This document shows, in pieces, positions 8,542 to 15,229 of a stretch of 34,016 nucleotides of DNA. The notes beneath the pieces are model-generated. The model was not told the origin of the DNA and made no database searches. It saw nothing but the letters and a program-made list of their open reading frames with translations. A program made the translations under genes and the position numbers. The stretch's first letter is position 1; every line of letters begins with the position of its first letter. The stretch comes from an uncultured Prevotellaceae bacterium (lineage in GTDB: Bacteria; Bacteroidota; Bacteroidia; Bacteroidales; Bacteroidaceae). The stretch covers positions 1 through 34,016 of the forward strand of contig CACYRB010000041.1 in assembly GCA_902776685.1 (NCBI GenBank), given 5' to 3'.

Positions 8542-8577
8542 TCTGATTATTCTGATTACTCTGATTACTCTGATTAC
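8542..8577. repeat. 9-bp word repeated four times before tyrA
   Basis: TCTGATTA(T/C) occurs four times without interruption from 8542 to 8577. The array ends 3 bp from the methyltransferase stop codon and lies 9 bp from the tyrA start codon, so it occupies the translation-initiation region of tyrA. Confidence 0.9.
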
Positions 8578-8579
8578 TT

Positions 8580-9332
8580 CTACTTTCTCCTAAACTCTGA
8601 GCAGACGATGGCGGTGGCCACGGCCACGTTCAGGCTCTCGGCTCCCTGTCCGGCAGGCCGGAAGTTGGGGATGAGCAGCCGATTGCCAATCATGCGCCGC
8701 AGCGCCTCGGAGATGCCGTTGCCCTCGTTGCCCATGACGATGATGCCGTGAGGCGTGAGCGCCTTCTCGTACATATTCTCGCCGTCGAGCAGGGTGCCGT
8801 AGACCGGTATCTCCTCGGGCAGACCGGCAATGAGCGCGGGCAGGTCGGTGTAGACCATTTCCACCCTGGCGATGCTGCCCATCGAGGCCTGCACCACCTT
8901 CGGCGCGTAGGCGTCGGCGGTGTCGGGGCTGCAATAGATGCGGTTGATGCCAAACCAGTCGGCTATGCGGATGATGGTGCCCACGTTGCCAGGGTCTTGC
9001 ACGCCGTCGAGGGCCAGATAGAGCTCGTCGGAAGAGGGTAAGGGGGTCTCTCTGTGCTTTCTTAAATGGAACAGTCCCACCACGCCTTGCGGGTGTTGCA
9101 GGAAGCTGATGCGTTCCAGCACGTCTTCGGGGACGAGCGTGGCAACCGCTTTCAGCTTTTCGGGCAGACGGTCGCATCCGGCTTGCGAGGCATATACGGC
9201 AGAAAAGGTCCATCTGGCAGCAATCAGGTCGCCCACCACTTTCGGACCTTCGGCGACGAACAGTCCCGCCTCCTCGCGGTTGCGCTTCGACGACAGCGAG
9301 CGTATCTCCTTAATCCACTTTGCGTTTGACAT
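8580..9332 (-). CDS. TrmH-family (SPOUT) RNA 2'-O-methyltransferase
   Basis: It is predicted to methylate a ribose 2'-OH in rRNA or tRNA using S-adenosylmethionine. The 250-residue protein has an N-terminal substrate-binding region (KWIKEIRSLSSKRNREEAGL, then VAEGPKVVGDL). The SPOUT catalytic domain follows with its three motifs: LALDGVQDPGNVGTIIRIAD, VMGNEGNGIS and ESLNVAVATAI; the last two form the knotted AdoMet site. The RNA target cannot be assigned from sequence alone, so no gene symbol is given. It starts at the ATG at 9332, has a TAACTTTG -7 element at 9374-9367, is divergent from the gene at 9463, and probably leads an operon with tyrA. Confidence 0.92.
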   Translation of the reverse strand: MSNAKWIKEIRSLSSKRNREEAGLFVAEGPKVVGDLIAARWTFSAVYASQAGCDRLPEKLKAVATLVPEDVLERISFLQHPQGVVGLFHLRKHRETPLPSSDELYLALDGVQDPGNVGTIIRIADWFGINRIYCSPDTADAYAPKVVQASMGSIARVEMVYTDLPALIAGLPEEIPVYGTLLDGENMYEKALTPHGIIVMGNEGNGISEALRRMIGNRLLIPNFRPAGQGAESLNVAVATAIVCSEFRRK

Positions 9333-9366
9333 ACTTTTCTCTATTCTTATTCGGAAGTGATGGGTG

Positions 9367-9374
9367 CAAAGTTA
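9367..9374 (-). promoter_or_regulatory. -7 element upstream of the RNA methyltransferase
   Basis: TAACTTTG reads 9374 to 9367 on the minus strand, about 35 bp before the ATG at 9332. It forms one side of a divergent promoter pair with the element at 9397-9426. Confidence 0.55.
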
Positions 9375-9396
9375 TAAAAAAATTATGGAAGATGTA

Positions 9397-9426
9397 TTGC
9401 GGTTTGGAAAAAAATGTGTAAGTTTG
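9397..9426 (+). promoter_or_regulatory. Bacteroidota promoter for the acidic protein gene
   Basis: TTG at 9397-9399 and TAAGTTTG at 9419-9426 are separated by 19 nt, matching the TTTG-N19..21-TAnnTTTG form. The start codon follows at 9463. Confidence 0.7.
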
Positions 9427-9462
9427 CAGCACAAATAAGCAAGAAAGACAAGATTATACACA

Positions 9463-9897
9463 ATGAAAGCATCGGAACAAACCCTCCAGCAAGTAGAGCG
9501 ATTCATCAGAAAGACCGCCCAGAAGTTTCCTGTCAGCGATGATGTGACCGCGATGACCGACATCCATGTGCGCGTGTCGCAGGACAGCGGCGAACTGCTC
9601 TCGTTCGACGACGACGACCAGGAACTCACCCGCTGTGTGGTAGAGCAATGGATAGAGAACAAGGACGAACGGTTCTTCGACCACGTCACCCAAACGCTGC
9701 GTTCGGTGCTGATGCGCATGAGCGATATGGTCGATAACCTCGGCATCATGAAGCCTTACAGCTTTGTTCTTGAGGACGACGAGCGAAACGGCATCGCCGA
9801 GCTTTATGTGGCCGACGACGACACCATCATCATCGGCGGCGACCTGATGGAGGGATTGGAAGAAGACCTCGACGACTTCTTCAAACATTTGTTTTAA
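9463..9897 (+). CDS. Acidic conserved-type hypothetical protein
   Basis: I do not recognise the family. The 144-residue product has no signal peptide or membrane segment, so it is probably cytoplasmic. It is strongly acidic, with clusters such as LLSFDDDDQEL, LEDDERNG and EGLEEDLDDFF. The first half looks helical (QTLQQVERFIRKTAQKF) and the part around IAELYVADDDTIIIGGDLM looks like a beta-hairpin. A well-formed promoter precedes it and it ends 18 bp before the left arm of the large palindrome at 9916. Codon use and the -7 element look like those of neighbouring core genes, so I regard it as real. Function cannot be inferred from context. Confidence 0.75.
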   Translation: MKASEQTLQQVERFIRKTAQKFPVSDDVTAMTDIHVRVSQDSGELLSFDDDDQELTRCVVEQWIENKDERFFDHVTQTLRSVLMRMSDMVDNLGIMKPYSFVLEDDERNGIAELYVADDDTIIIGGDLMEGLEEDLDDFFKHLF

Positions 9898-9915
9898 TAA
9901 ATAGTTGTATAACTG

Positions 9916-10049
9916 AATAACGTGGCCTTCCAAACCCGCCCGTAGCCGACCGCCGCGTCTCTACATTCTTATTGCTCTTTGGCATCATCTCCATTAGCAT
10001 GTAGGGACGCGGCGGTCGGCTACGGGCGGGTTTGGAAGGCCGCGTTATT
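9916..10049. repeat. Large palindrome with 51-bp arms (MITE/REP-like)
   Basis: The arms at 9916-9966 and 9999-10049 are reverse complements over 51 bp, with two exceptions that pair as G-U in RNA. They surround a 32-nt loop. The arms are GC-rich (for example CGTAGCCGACCGCCGCG) and unlike their surroundings. It lies between two convergent genes and would end transcription in both directions. Such a long, nearly perfect stem is more than a terminator needs, so a mobile palindromic repeat is also likely. Confidence 0.9.
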
Positions 10050-10070
10050 CCTTTCACCTTTTCACCTTTT

Positions 10071-11585
10071 TTAAAGTTTGACTTTCTTTTTGGCGGCGAC
10101 ACTCTCGTTGCCCACACGGTCTAACGAGGTGACCACATAGGTGTAGGCCGTGTTGCCGTCGGAGTAGGGCAGCTTGTAGTAGGTGTCGTAGGTGATGGCT
10201 ACGATGTTCGACGGGTCGTTCAGGTTGACGGGCTGTCCCTTGGCAAAGCGATAGACCACAAACTTGTTCACCTCGTCGCCCCATTTCTTGGCTTTCGGCT
10301 TCTGCCAGAACAGGATATAGCCGTCGCTTGTCCATACGGGCTTCACGGCCTTCGGTTTCTTGGGTGCCTTGTCGTCGAGGAACGGCATGAGCGGTTGCAG
10401 GGCAGGATATTTCCAATACGAGTTTCGGAGCACGCTGCCGTAGTTGCCGGTGTTGTCGACAACTGCCTTGGCATACCACAGCACGGTGCCCTTCACGTTG
10501 GACAGCTGGTTGTGAAGCTTGTATTTGGCTGCCATCTGGTTGATGTTGGGATTGTCGACGTCGGGGAACTTCACGGTGCGCTCCACGTCTTCGCCGATAT
10601 AGAGCGGACGCTTTGAGCAATACTTGTTCCACCAATGGATAAGAGTCTCGTAGTCAGCAACTTTAAGTCCTATCTGCCAGTATAGCTGCGGCACGCAATA
10701 GTCAATCCATCCGTTGTTCACCCAGAGCAGCACGTCGGCATAGAGGTCGTCGTAGTTCTGCAGGCCGCCGCTCTCGCTGCCAATCTCGGGAGCGTTGCGC
10801 TTGTTGCGGTAGATGCCGAAAGGCGACACGCCGAACTTCACCCAGGGCTTGCGCTTGTGGATGGTCTCGCCCAGTTGCTTGATGAAGAGGTTTACGTTGT
10901 CGCGGCGCCAGTCGCCAATGTCGCGAAAGCCGTTGTTGTATTGGCGGAATTCTTTGTCGTCGGGTATGGCGTGGCCTGCCGAGGGGTAGGGATAGAAATA
11001 GTCGTCGATATGGAAGCCGTCGATGTCGTAGCGGCTCACGATGTCGTCGGCCACACGACAGATGTATTCGCGGTTCTCGGGCAGTCCCGGGTTGAGGATG
11101 AAAAGCCCGTCGTAGGAGAACACACTTTGCGGGTGGGTGATGGCGATATGGTTGTTGGCCAGTTTGTTCGTGTTCTTGGTCTTGGCTCGGTAGGGGTTGA
11201 TCCATGCGTGGAGCTCCATGCCGCGCTTGTGACATTCGTCAATCATCCACTGCAACGGGTCCCAGTAGGGCGAGGGGGCCTTGCCTTGCTCGCCGGTCAG
11301 GAAACGGCTCCACGGCTCGATGTTGCTTTCGTAGAGCGCATCGCATTCGGGGCGCACCTGGAAGATGATGGCGTTCACCCCGTCTTTCTGCAGCTCGTCG
11401 AGCTGGTAGCGAAGTGTTGACTGCATCGTGGCAGTCGACATGCCGACGAATTGTCCGTTGACACACTGAATCCATGCCCCGCGAAACTCGCGCTTGTTCA
11501 TAGATGCCTGAGCGAATACTTGGCCGCACACCACTAAGAACAGCAGTATTGCGACCGACCTTACCATTGTTTGAACCTTTTTCAT
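10071..11585 (-). CDS. Exported glycosidase-like protein, GHL10 (DUF187) family
   Basis: It belongs to the glycosyl-hydrolase-like 10 (YngK/DUF187) family of predicted envelope glycosidases, some of which act on peptidoglycan-related glycans. A signal peptide (AILLFLVVCGQVFAQ) precedes the TIM-barrel domain of about 330 residues. Family landmarks are REFRGAWIQCV, GVNAIIFQVRPECDALY, GMELHAWINPYRA, YDIDGFHIDDYFYP and KFGVSPFGIYRN; the acidic residues in HIDDYFYP are candidate catalytic positions. A fibronectin-III-like domain closes the protein (from about KPVWTSDGYILFW). I use the ATG at 11585 rather than the TTG at 11606, because the TTG overlaps the TATCTTTG promoter element; the leader would then be very short. 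The substrate is not visible. Confidence 0.88.
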   Translation of the reverse strand: MKKVQTMVRSVAILLFLVVCGQVFAQASMNKREFRGAWIQCVNGQFVGMSTATMQSTLRYQLDELQKDGVNAIIFQVRPECDALYESNIEPWSRFLTGEQGKAPSPYWDPLQWMIDECHKRGMELHAWINPYRAKTKNTNKLANNHIAITHPQSVFSYDGLFILNPGLPENREYICRVADDIVSRYDIDGFHIDDYFYPYPSAGHAIPDDKEFRQYNNGFRDIGDWRRDNVNLFIKQLGETIHKRKPWVKFGVSPFGIYRNKRNAPEIGSESGGLQNYDDLYADVLLWVNNGWIDYCVPQLYWQIGLKVADYETLIHWWNKYCSKRPLYIGEDVERTVKFPDVDNPNINQMAAKYKLHNQLSNVKGTVLWYAKAVVDNTGNYGSVLRNSYWKYPALQPLMPFLDDKAPKKPKAVKPVWTSDGYILFWQKPKAKKWGDEVNKFVVYRFAKGQPVNLNDPSNIVAITYDTYYKLPYSDGNTAYTYVVTSLDRVGNESVAAKKKVKL

Positions 11586-11603
11586 GTATCTATAAATTTT
11601 CGG

Positions 11604-11685
11604 CAAAGATACAAAAATTTCGATTAAGCGAGAAGAAAAGAAAGGTATTTCTTTACTCGCGCCTGAGATTTTTATGAAATGAATG
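11604..11685 (-). promoter_or_regulatory. Extended conserved promoter block (copy A)
   Basis: Read on the minus strand it ends in TTGTATCTTTG (-7 element at 11611-11604) and carries TTTTCTTCTCGCTTAA further upstream. An ungapped 51-bp hand alignment with 20272-20222 gives about 42 identities, and weaker similarity continues to about 80 bp. It drives the GHL10 gene. Confidence 0.65.
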
Positions 11686-11737
11686 AGTGATAGTCACCAA
11701 TTTATTCAGGTCTTTCCGTGAAGTTTGCAACGCGTGA

Positions 11738-11856
11738 ATAAAAAAGAAATTGAGCCTGTCCTCCCGACAAGCTCAATTTACATACTTACTAAAACTAAAT
11801 TAACCACTAAAAAAACTAATCTTAATCAATTAGGAATTTCGCCTTTTTGCTTATTC
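11738..11856 (-). ncRNA. Candidate small RNA or attenuated leader
   Basis: A complete promoter (TTG-N19-TAACTTTG, 11891-11862) points leftward into a stretch without a credible reading frame, which ends about 110 nt later in a terminator hairpin with a T-run. The transcript would run from about 11855 to about 11740. It is A/T-rich and lightly structured apart from the terminator. It stops before the GHL10 promoter at 11611. It could be an independent sRNA or the terminated form of a long GHL10 leader. Confidence 0.5.
11747..11779 (-). terminator. Rho-independent terminator of the candidate sRNA
   Basis: On the minus strand AAATTGAGC, one mismatch and TGTC pair with GACA, one mismatch and GCTCAATTT around a GGGAG loop. 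CTTTTTTATT follows at once. No protein gene on the minus strand ends nearby, so the terminator implies a separate transcript. Confidence 0.75.
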
Positions 11857-11861
11857 CGTTG

Positions 11862-11891
11862 CAAAGTTACTATTTTTTTTAATACGGCCAA
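11862..11891 (-). promoter_or_regulatory. Promoter of the candidate sRNA
   Basis: TTG at 11891-11889 and TAACTTTG at 11869-11862 are separated by 19 nt, one of the best consensus promoters in the window. It diverges from the -7 element of the DHH gene at 11953. Confidence 0.7.
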
Positions 11892-11952
11892 TCTTTTTTG
11901 TGTTTTTTATAGTTAAAAAACGTGAATCACTGGTAATGCCATGTTTTTTTCG

Positions 11953-11960
11953 TAATTTTG
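11953..11960 (+). promoter_or_regulatory. -7 element of the DHH phosphoesterase gene
   Basis: TAATTTTG lies only 10 bp before the first ATG (11971). Transcription would begin around 11966, giving a nearly leaderless mRNA if that ATG is used, or slightly more leader with the ATGs at 11977 or 11980. Confidence 0.6.
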
Positions 11961-11970
11961 CAAATCGAAT

Positions 11971-13104
11971 ATGGAAATGATGGATATAAACATTTTGACA
12001 GACCGCCAACGAGAGAAGCTCGAGCAACAGATAGAAGACAATCAGAACATCATTATTACCTGCCATAAGTCGCCCGACGGAGATGCCCTCGGCTCGTGTC
12101 TGGCATGGGCTGAATATCTGACGACACAACACGGGAAAGCCCCTGTCGTCGTCATTCCCGATGCCTTCCCCGACTTCCTGCAATGGCTGCCAGGCACGGA
12201 GCAAATCGTGCGCTACGACAAGCATAAGGAACATGTGGAATTGCTGTTGAAGACGGCCGACCTTGTGTTTTGTCTCGACTTCAATTCGGCCGACAGGGTC
12301 GACACCATGTGCGAGGCGCTGAAGAACACGCCCGCCAAGCGTGTGATGATTGACCACCATCTGAATCCCGACCTCGACACCGTGCTGCTCATCTCGCGGC
12401 CCGAGATGAGCAGCACGGCTGAGCTCGTCTTCCGCATCATTTGGCAGATGGGCGACTTCGAGAGCATCACGAAGAAATGTGCCACGACCATCTATTGCGG
12501 CATGATGACCGATACGGGCGGCTTCACCTATAATTCCGCCCGTCCAGAGATATTCTACATCATCGGGCTGTTGCTCACCAAGGGCATCGACAAAGATAAA
12601 ATCTACCGAAAGGTTTACAACAACTATAGCGCCTCGGCCATCAAGATGCGAGGCTACGTCATGTATGAACGGCTGCAGGTGTTTCCCGAGAGCCATGCCT
12701 GCTACTTCTCCATCTCGCGCGGCGATATGACCCGCTTTCATTTCATCAAGGGCGATGCCGAAGGGCTAGTCAACGAGCCGCTGCGCATCAAGGGGATGAG
12801 GCTTTCGATTTCGTTGCGCGAAGACGACCGGCGCGACAATCTCGTGTGGGTGAGCCTGCGTTCGGTGGGCGAGTTTACTTGCAACGACATCGCCGAGCGC
12901 TACTTCAACGGCGGCGGTCACAAGAATGCCAGCGGCGGAAGGCTCTTATGCTCGCTCGAGGAAGCCGAGAAGGTGGTGGCACAGGTGATTGACATGCTCA
13001 AGATTCGGAAAACGGAAAAACTGAAAAAATGTCAACAAACAGCATTTTTTCGGGCTCTATCTTTCATCCTTCCTCCTTTTTTGTTAATTTTGCAGACTGA
13101 ATAG
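11971..13104 (+). CDS. DHH/DHHA1 phosphoesterase, NrnA-like
   Basis: Members of this family degrade nanoRNAs or cyclic-dinucleotide products (pApA) and can dephosphorylate pAp; it is predicted to act in the cytoplasm with Mn2+. The DHH domain shows CHKSPDGDALGS (His32, Asp36, Asp38), an aspartate in CLDFNSADR and the name-giving DHH at 128-130. The DHHA1 domain shows GGGHKNASGG at about 314-323. The expected domain ends near residue 345. The remaining 30 or so residues (from KIRKTEKLKK through a hydrophobic end) look non-conserved and contain the promoter of the next gene, suggesting loss of an earlier stop. Three ATGs (11971, 11977, 11980) are possible starts. Whether oligoribonucleotide or pAp is the main substrate is not visible. 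Confidence 0.9.
   Translation: MEMMDINILTDRQREKLEQQIEDNQNIIITCHKSPDGDALGSCLAWAEYLTTQHGKAPVVVIPDAFPDFLQWLPGTEQIVRYDKHKEHVELLLKTADLVFCLDFNSADRVDTMCEALKNTPAKRVMIDHHLNPDLDTVLLISRPEMSSTAELVFRIIWQMGDFESITKKCATTIYCGMMTDTGGFTYNSARPEIFYIIGLLLTKGIDKDKIYRKVYNNYSASAIKMRGYVMYERLQVFPESHACYFSISRGDMTRFHFIKGDAEGLVNEPLRIKGMRLSISLREDDRRDNLVWVSLRSVGEFTCNDIAERYFNGGGHKNASGGRLLCSLEEAEKVVAQVIDMLKIRKTEKLKKCQQTAFFRALSFILPPFLLILQTE
13085..13092 (+). promoter_or_regulatory. -7 element of the DUF4827 gene, inside the DHH frame
   Basis: TAATTTTG is read as coding sequence by the last codons of the DHH gene and lies 29 bp before the ATG at 13122. A TTTC at 13062-13065 stands 19 nt upstream as a possible weak -33 element. 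Confidence 0.6.
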
Positions 13105-13121
13105 AATCAATAACGACAGAA

Positions 13122-13760
13122 ATGAAAAAAAGTTATCTCTCTCTCTTGCTTCTGATGCTCGTGGCGCTCTTTGCTTCGTGCGACCATACGGAGACCTATG
13201 CCGAGCAGAAGGACAAGGAACGCGCGGCCATCAATCAATATATTGCCGACCGGCACATCGAGGTGATTTCGGAAAAGGCTTTTATTGCCAACGGCTACAA
13301 GACCGATGTGGCGAAAAACGAGTTTGTGCTGTTTGAGAACACGGGTGTCTATATGCAGATTATTCGTGAGGGTTGCGGCGAAAAACTTAAGGACGGCGAG
13401 ACGGCAACCGTGTTGTGCCGCTTCGACGAGTATAACCTGCTGACCGACTCCTTGATACTCTCGAACCGCGTGCTGACCTATTCGTCGCAAGTCGACAAGA
13501 TGTCGGTCAAGAACACGTCGGGCACGTTCCGCGGCTCGTTCGTGAAGGGCGCAAGCCTGATGTTTGCACGCTACAATTCGGCTGCCGTACCATCGGGATG
13601 GCTCGTGCCGTTCTCTTATATCAAGATTGGCAGACCCGTATCGGAAGACGACGAGATTGCACGCGTGAAACTCATCGTGCCCCATACGCAAGGCCAGCAA
13701 TATGCAGCCGAAAGCGTCTATCCCTGTTTCTATGACATAACCTACGAGCGTGGACGGTAG
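13122..13760 (+). CDS. DUF4827 lipoprotein, FKBP-like
   Basis: It is a predicted lipoprotein of 212 residues found in Bacteroidales. The N-terminus has a lysine pair, a hydrophobic core and the lipobox LFASC with Cys20, so it should be lipid-anchored. The body resembles the peptidyl-prolyl isomerase (FKBP) fold: a gated loop segment GEKLKDGETATVLCRFDEYN, then the strands around FRGSFVKGA and a C-terminal YPCFYDITYERGR. Isomerase activity is not shown by any residue I can verify, and the DUF4827 assignment is from memory of the family pattern. It has its own promoter overlapping the end of the DHH gene and is followed after 35 bp by the phosphoglucosamine mutase gene, which may be co-transcribed. 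Confidence 0.8.
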   Translation: MKKSYLSLLLLMLVALFASCDHTETYAEQKDKERAAINQYIADRHIEVISEKAFIANGYKTDVAKNEFVLFENTGVYMQIIREGCGEKLKDGETATVLCRFDEYNLLTDSLILSNRVLTYSSQVDKMSVKNTSGTFRGSFVKGASLMFARYNSAAVPSGWLVPFSYIKIGRPVSEDDEIARVKLIVPHTQGQQYAAESVYPCFYDITYERGR

Positions 13761-13795
13761 TTTTTGGTTCATCAACCTTTCAACATTAAGAAAAT

Positions 13796-15202
13796 ATGAC
13801 ACTGATAAAATCTATTTCCGGCATTCGCGGCACAATCGGTGGACGCGCCGGCAACACCCTGAATCCTTTAGACATCGTGAAATTTACTTCGGCATACGCC
13901 ACATTCATCCGTCGTCAGGGCGGACTCGGGCGTGATGCAAGTTTCAACCATAACCGTCCTACGATTGTCGTAGGTCGCGATGCCCGCATCTCGGGAGTCA
14001 TGGTCGATAATGTCGTTTGCGGTACGCTCATGGGCATCGGCTACGACGTGGTGAACATCGGTCTGGCAACAACGCCTACCACCGAGCTTGCCGTGCGCAC
14101 GTTGGGTGCCGACGGCGGCATCATCATCACCGCCTCGCACAACCCTCGGCAGTGGAATGCCTTGAAACTGCTCAACCGCGAAGGCGAGTTCCTCACGGCA
14201 AAAGACGGCGCCGAAGTGCTGGCCATCGCCGAAAAGGAGGATTTCGAATATGCCGACGTAGACCAGTTGGGCCATTACATCAACTGCGACGAGGCGGACC
14301 AATGGCATATTGACGGAGTGCTCGAGCTCGACCTGGTCGATGTCGAGGCCATCCGTAATGCCCATTTCCGCGTGTGTGTCGATGCCATCAACAGCGTGGG
14401 TGGCATCATCCTGCCCCGTCTGCTTGAGGCGCTCGGCGTAGAATACAAGATACTGAATGCCGACCCGACCGGCGACTTTGCCCACAATCCCGAGCCTCTG
14501 GAGAAGAATCTCTCGGGCATCATGGACGAGATGAAAACCGGAAAATACAATCTCGGCATCGTGGTCGACCCCGACGTCGACCGTCTGGCCTTTATCTGCG
14601 AAGACGGACGCATGTTCGGCGAGGAGTACACGCTTGTGTCTGTTGCCGACTACGTCCTGGCCAACACCAAGGGCAACACCGTATCGAACCTCAGTTCGAC
14701 GCGTGCGCTGCGCGACGTGACCGAGAAACACGGCGGTACCTATACGGCTGCGGCTGTAGGCGAGGTAAACGTCACAACACAGATGAAAGCCGTCGGGGCG
14801 GTCATCGGCGGCGAAGGCAACGGCGGTGTCATCTATCCCGAAAGCCACTACGGACGCGATGCACTTGTAGGCATTGCCCTGTTCCTCAGCAACCTTGCCC
14901 ACAAAGGATGTAAGGTCAGCGAGCTGCGGGCTGAATATCCCAACTATTTCATTGCCAAAAACCGTATCGACCTCACGCCGACAACCGATATCGATGCTAT
15001 ATTAAATAAGGTAAAAGAGAAATATGCCGACCAGCAGATTAACGATATCGACGGCGTGAAAATCGATTTCCCCGACCGCTGGGTTCATCTGCGCAAGTCG
15101 AACACCGAGCCCATCATCCGCGTCTATAGCGAGGCCCACACCATGGAAGAGGCCGATGCTCTTGGAAAAGAGCTGATGCAGGTGGTTTACGATATGCAAT
15201 AG
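13796..15202 (+). CDS. glmM: Phosphoglucosamine mutase
   Basis: It converts glucosamine 6-phosphate to glucosamine 1-phosphate on the way to UDP-GlcNAc for peptidoglycan and LPS. The 468-residue protein carries the alpha-D-phosphohexomutase loops: SGIRGTIGG at the start, catalytic serine loop ITASHNPRQWNALK (Ser114), metal loop VDPDVDRLAF (257-263), sugar loop GGEGNGGVIYPE and phosphate loop RKSNTEPIIRVYSE. The GEGNGG form of the sugar loop and the length fit GlmM-type enzymes of Bacteroidota; a phosphomannomutase role is the alternative. It is the second phosphohexomutase in the window and is clearly diverged from the 582-residue one at 5946. The start is the ATG at 13796, and the CotH-like gene follows after 27 bp. 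Confidence 0.9.
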   Translation: MTLIKSISGIRGTIGGRAGNTLNPLDIVKFTSAYATFIRRQGGLGRDASFNHNRPTIVVGRDARISGVMVDNVVCGTLMGIGYDVVNIGLATTPTTELAVRTLGADGGIIITASHNPRQWNALKLLNREGEFLTAKDGAEVLAIAEKEDFEYADVDQLGHYINCDEADQWHIDGVLELDLVDVEAIRNAHFRVCVDAINSVGGIILPRLLEALGVEYKILNADPTGDFAHNPEPLEKNLSGIMDEMKTGKYNLGIVVDPDVDRLAFICEDGRMFGEEYTLVSVADYVLANTKGNTVSNLSSTRALRDVTEKHGGTYTAAAVGEVNVTTQMKAVGAVIGGEGNGGVIYPESHYGRDALVGIALFLSNLAHKGCKVSELRAEYPNYFIAKNRIDLTPTTDIDAILNKVKEKYADQQINDIDGVKIDFPDRWVHLRKSNTEPIIRVYSEAHTMEEADALGKELMQVVYDMQ

Positions 15203-15229
15203 TGAAAAACGTTCATTATTCTCGAAGCG

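Noticed and set aside
11725..11916. 63-residue plus-strand frame
   Set aside because: It overlaps the terminator hairpin and the sRNA promoter on the other strand, has low-complexity Thr/Lys/Asn composition and lacks a promoter or initiation context.
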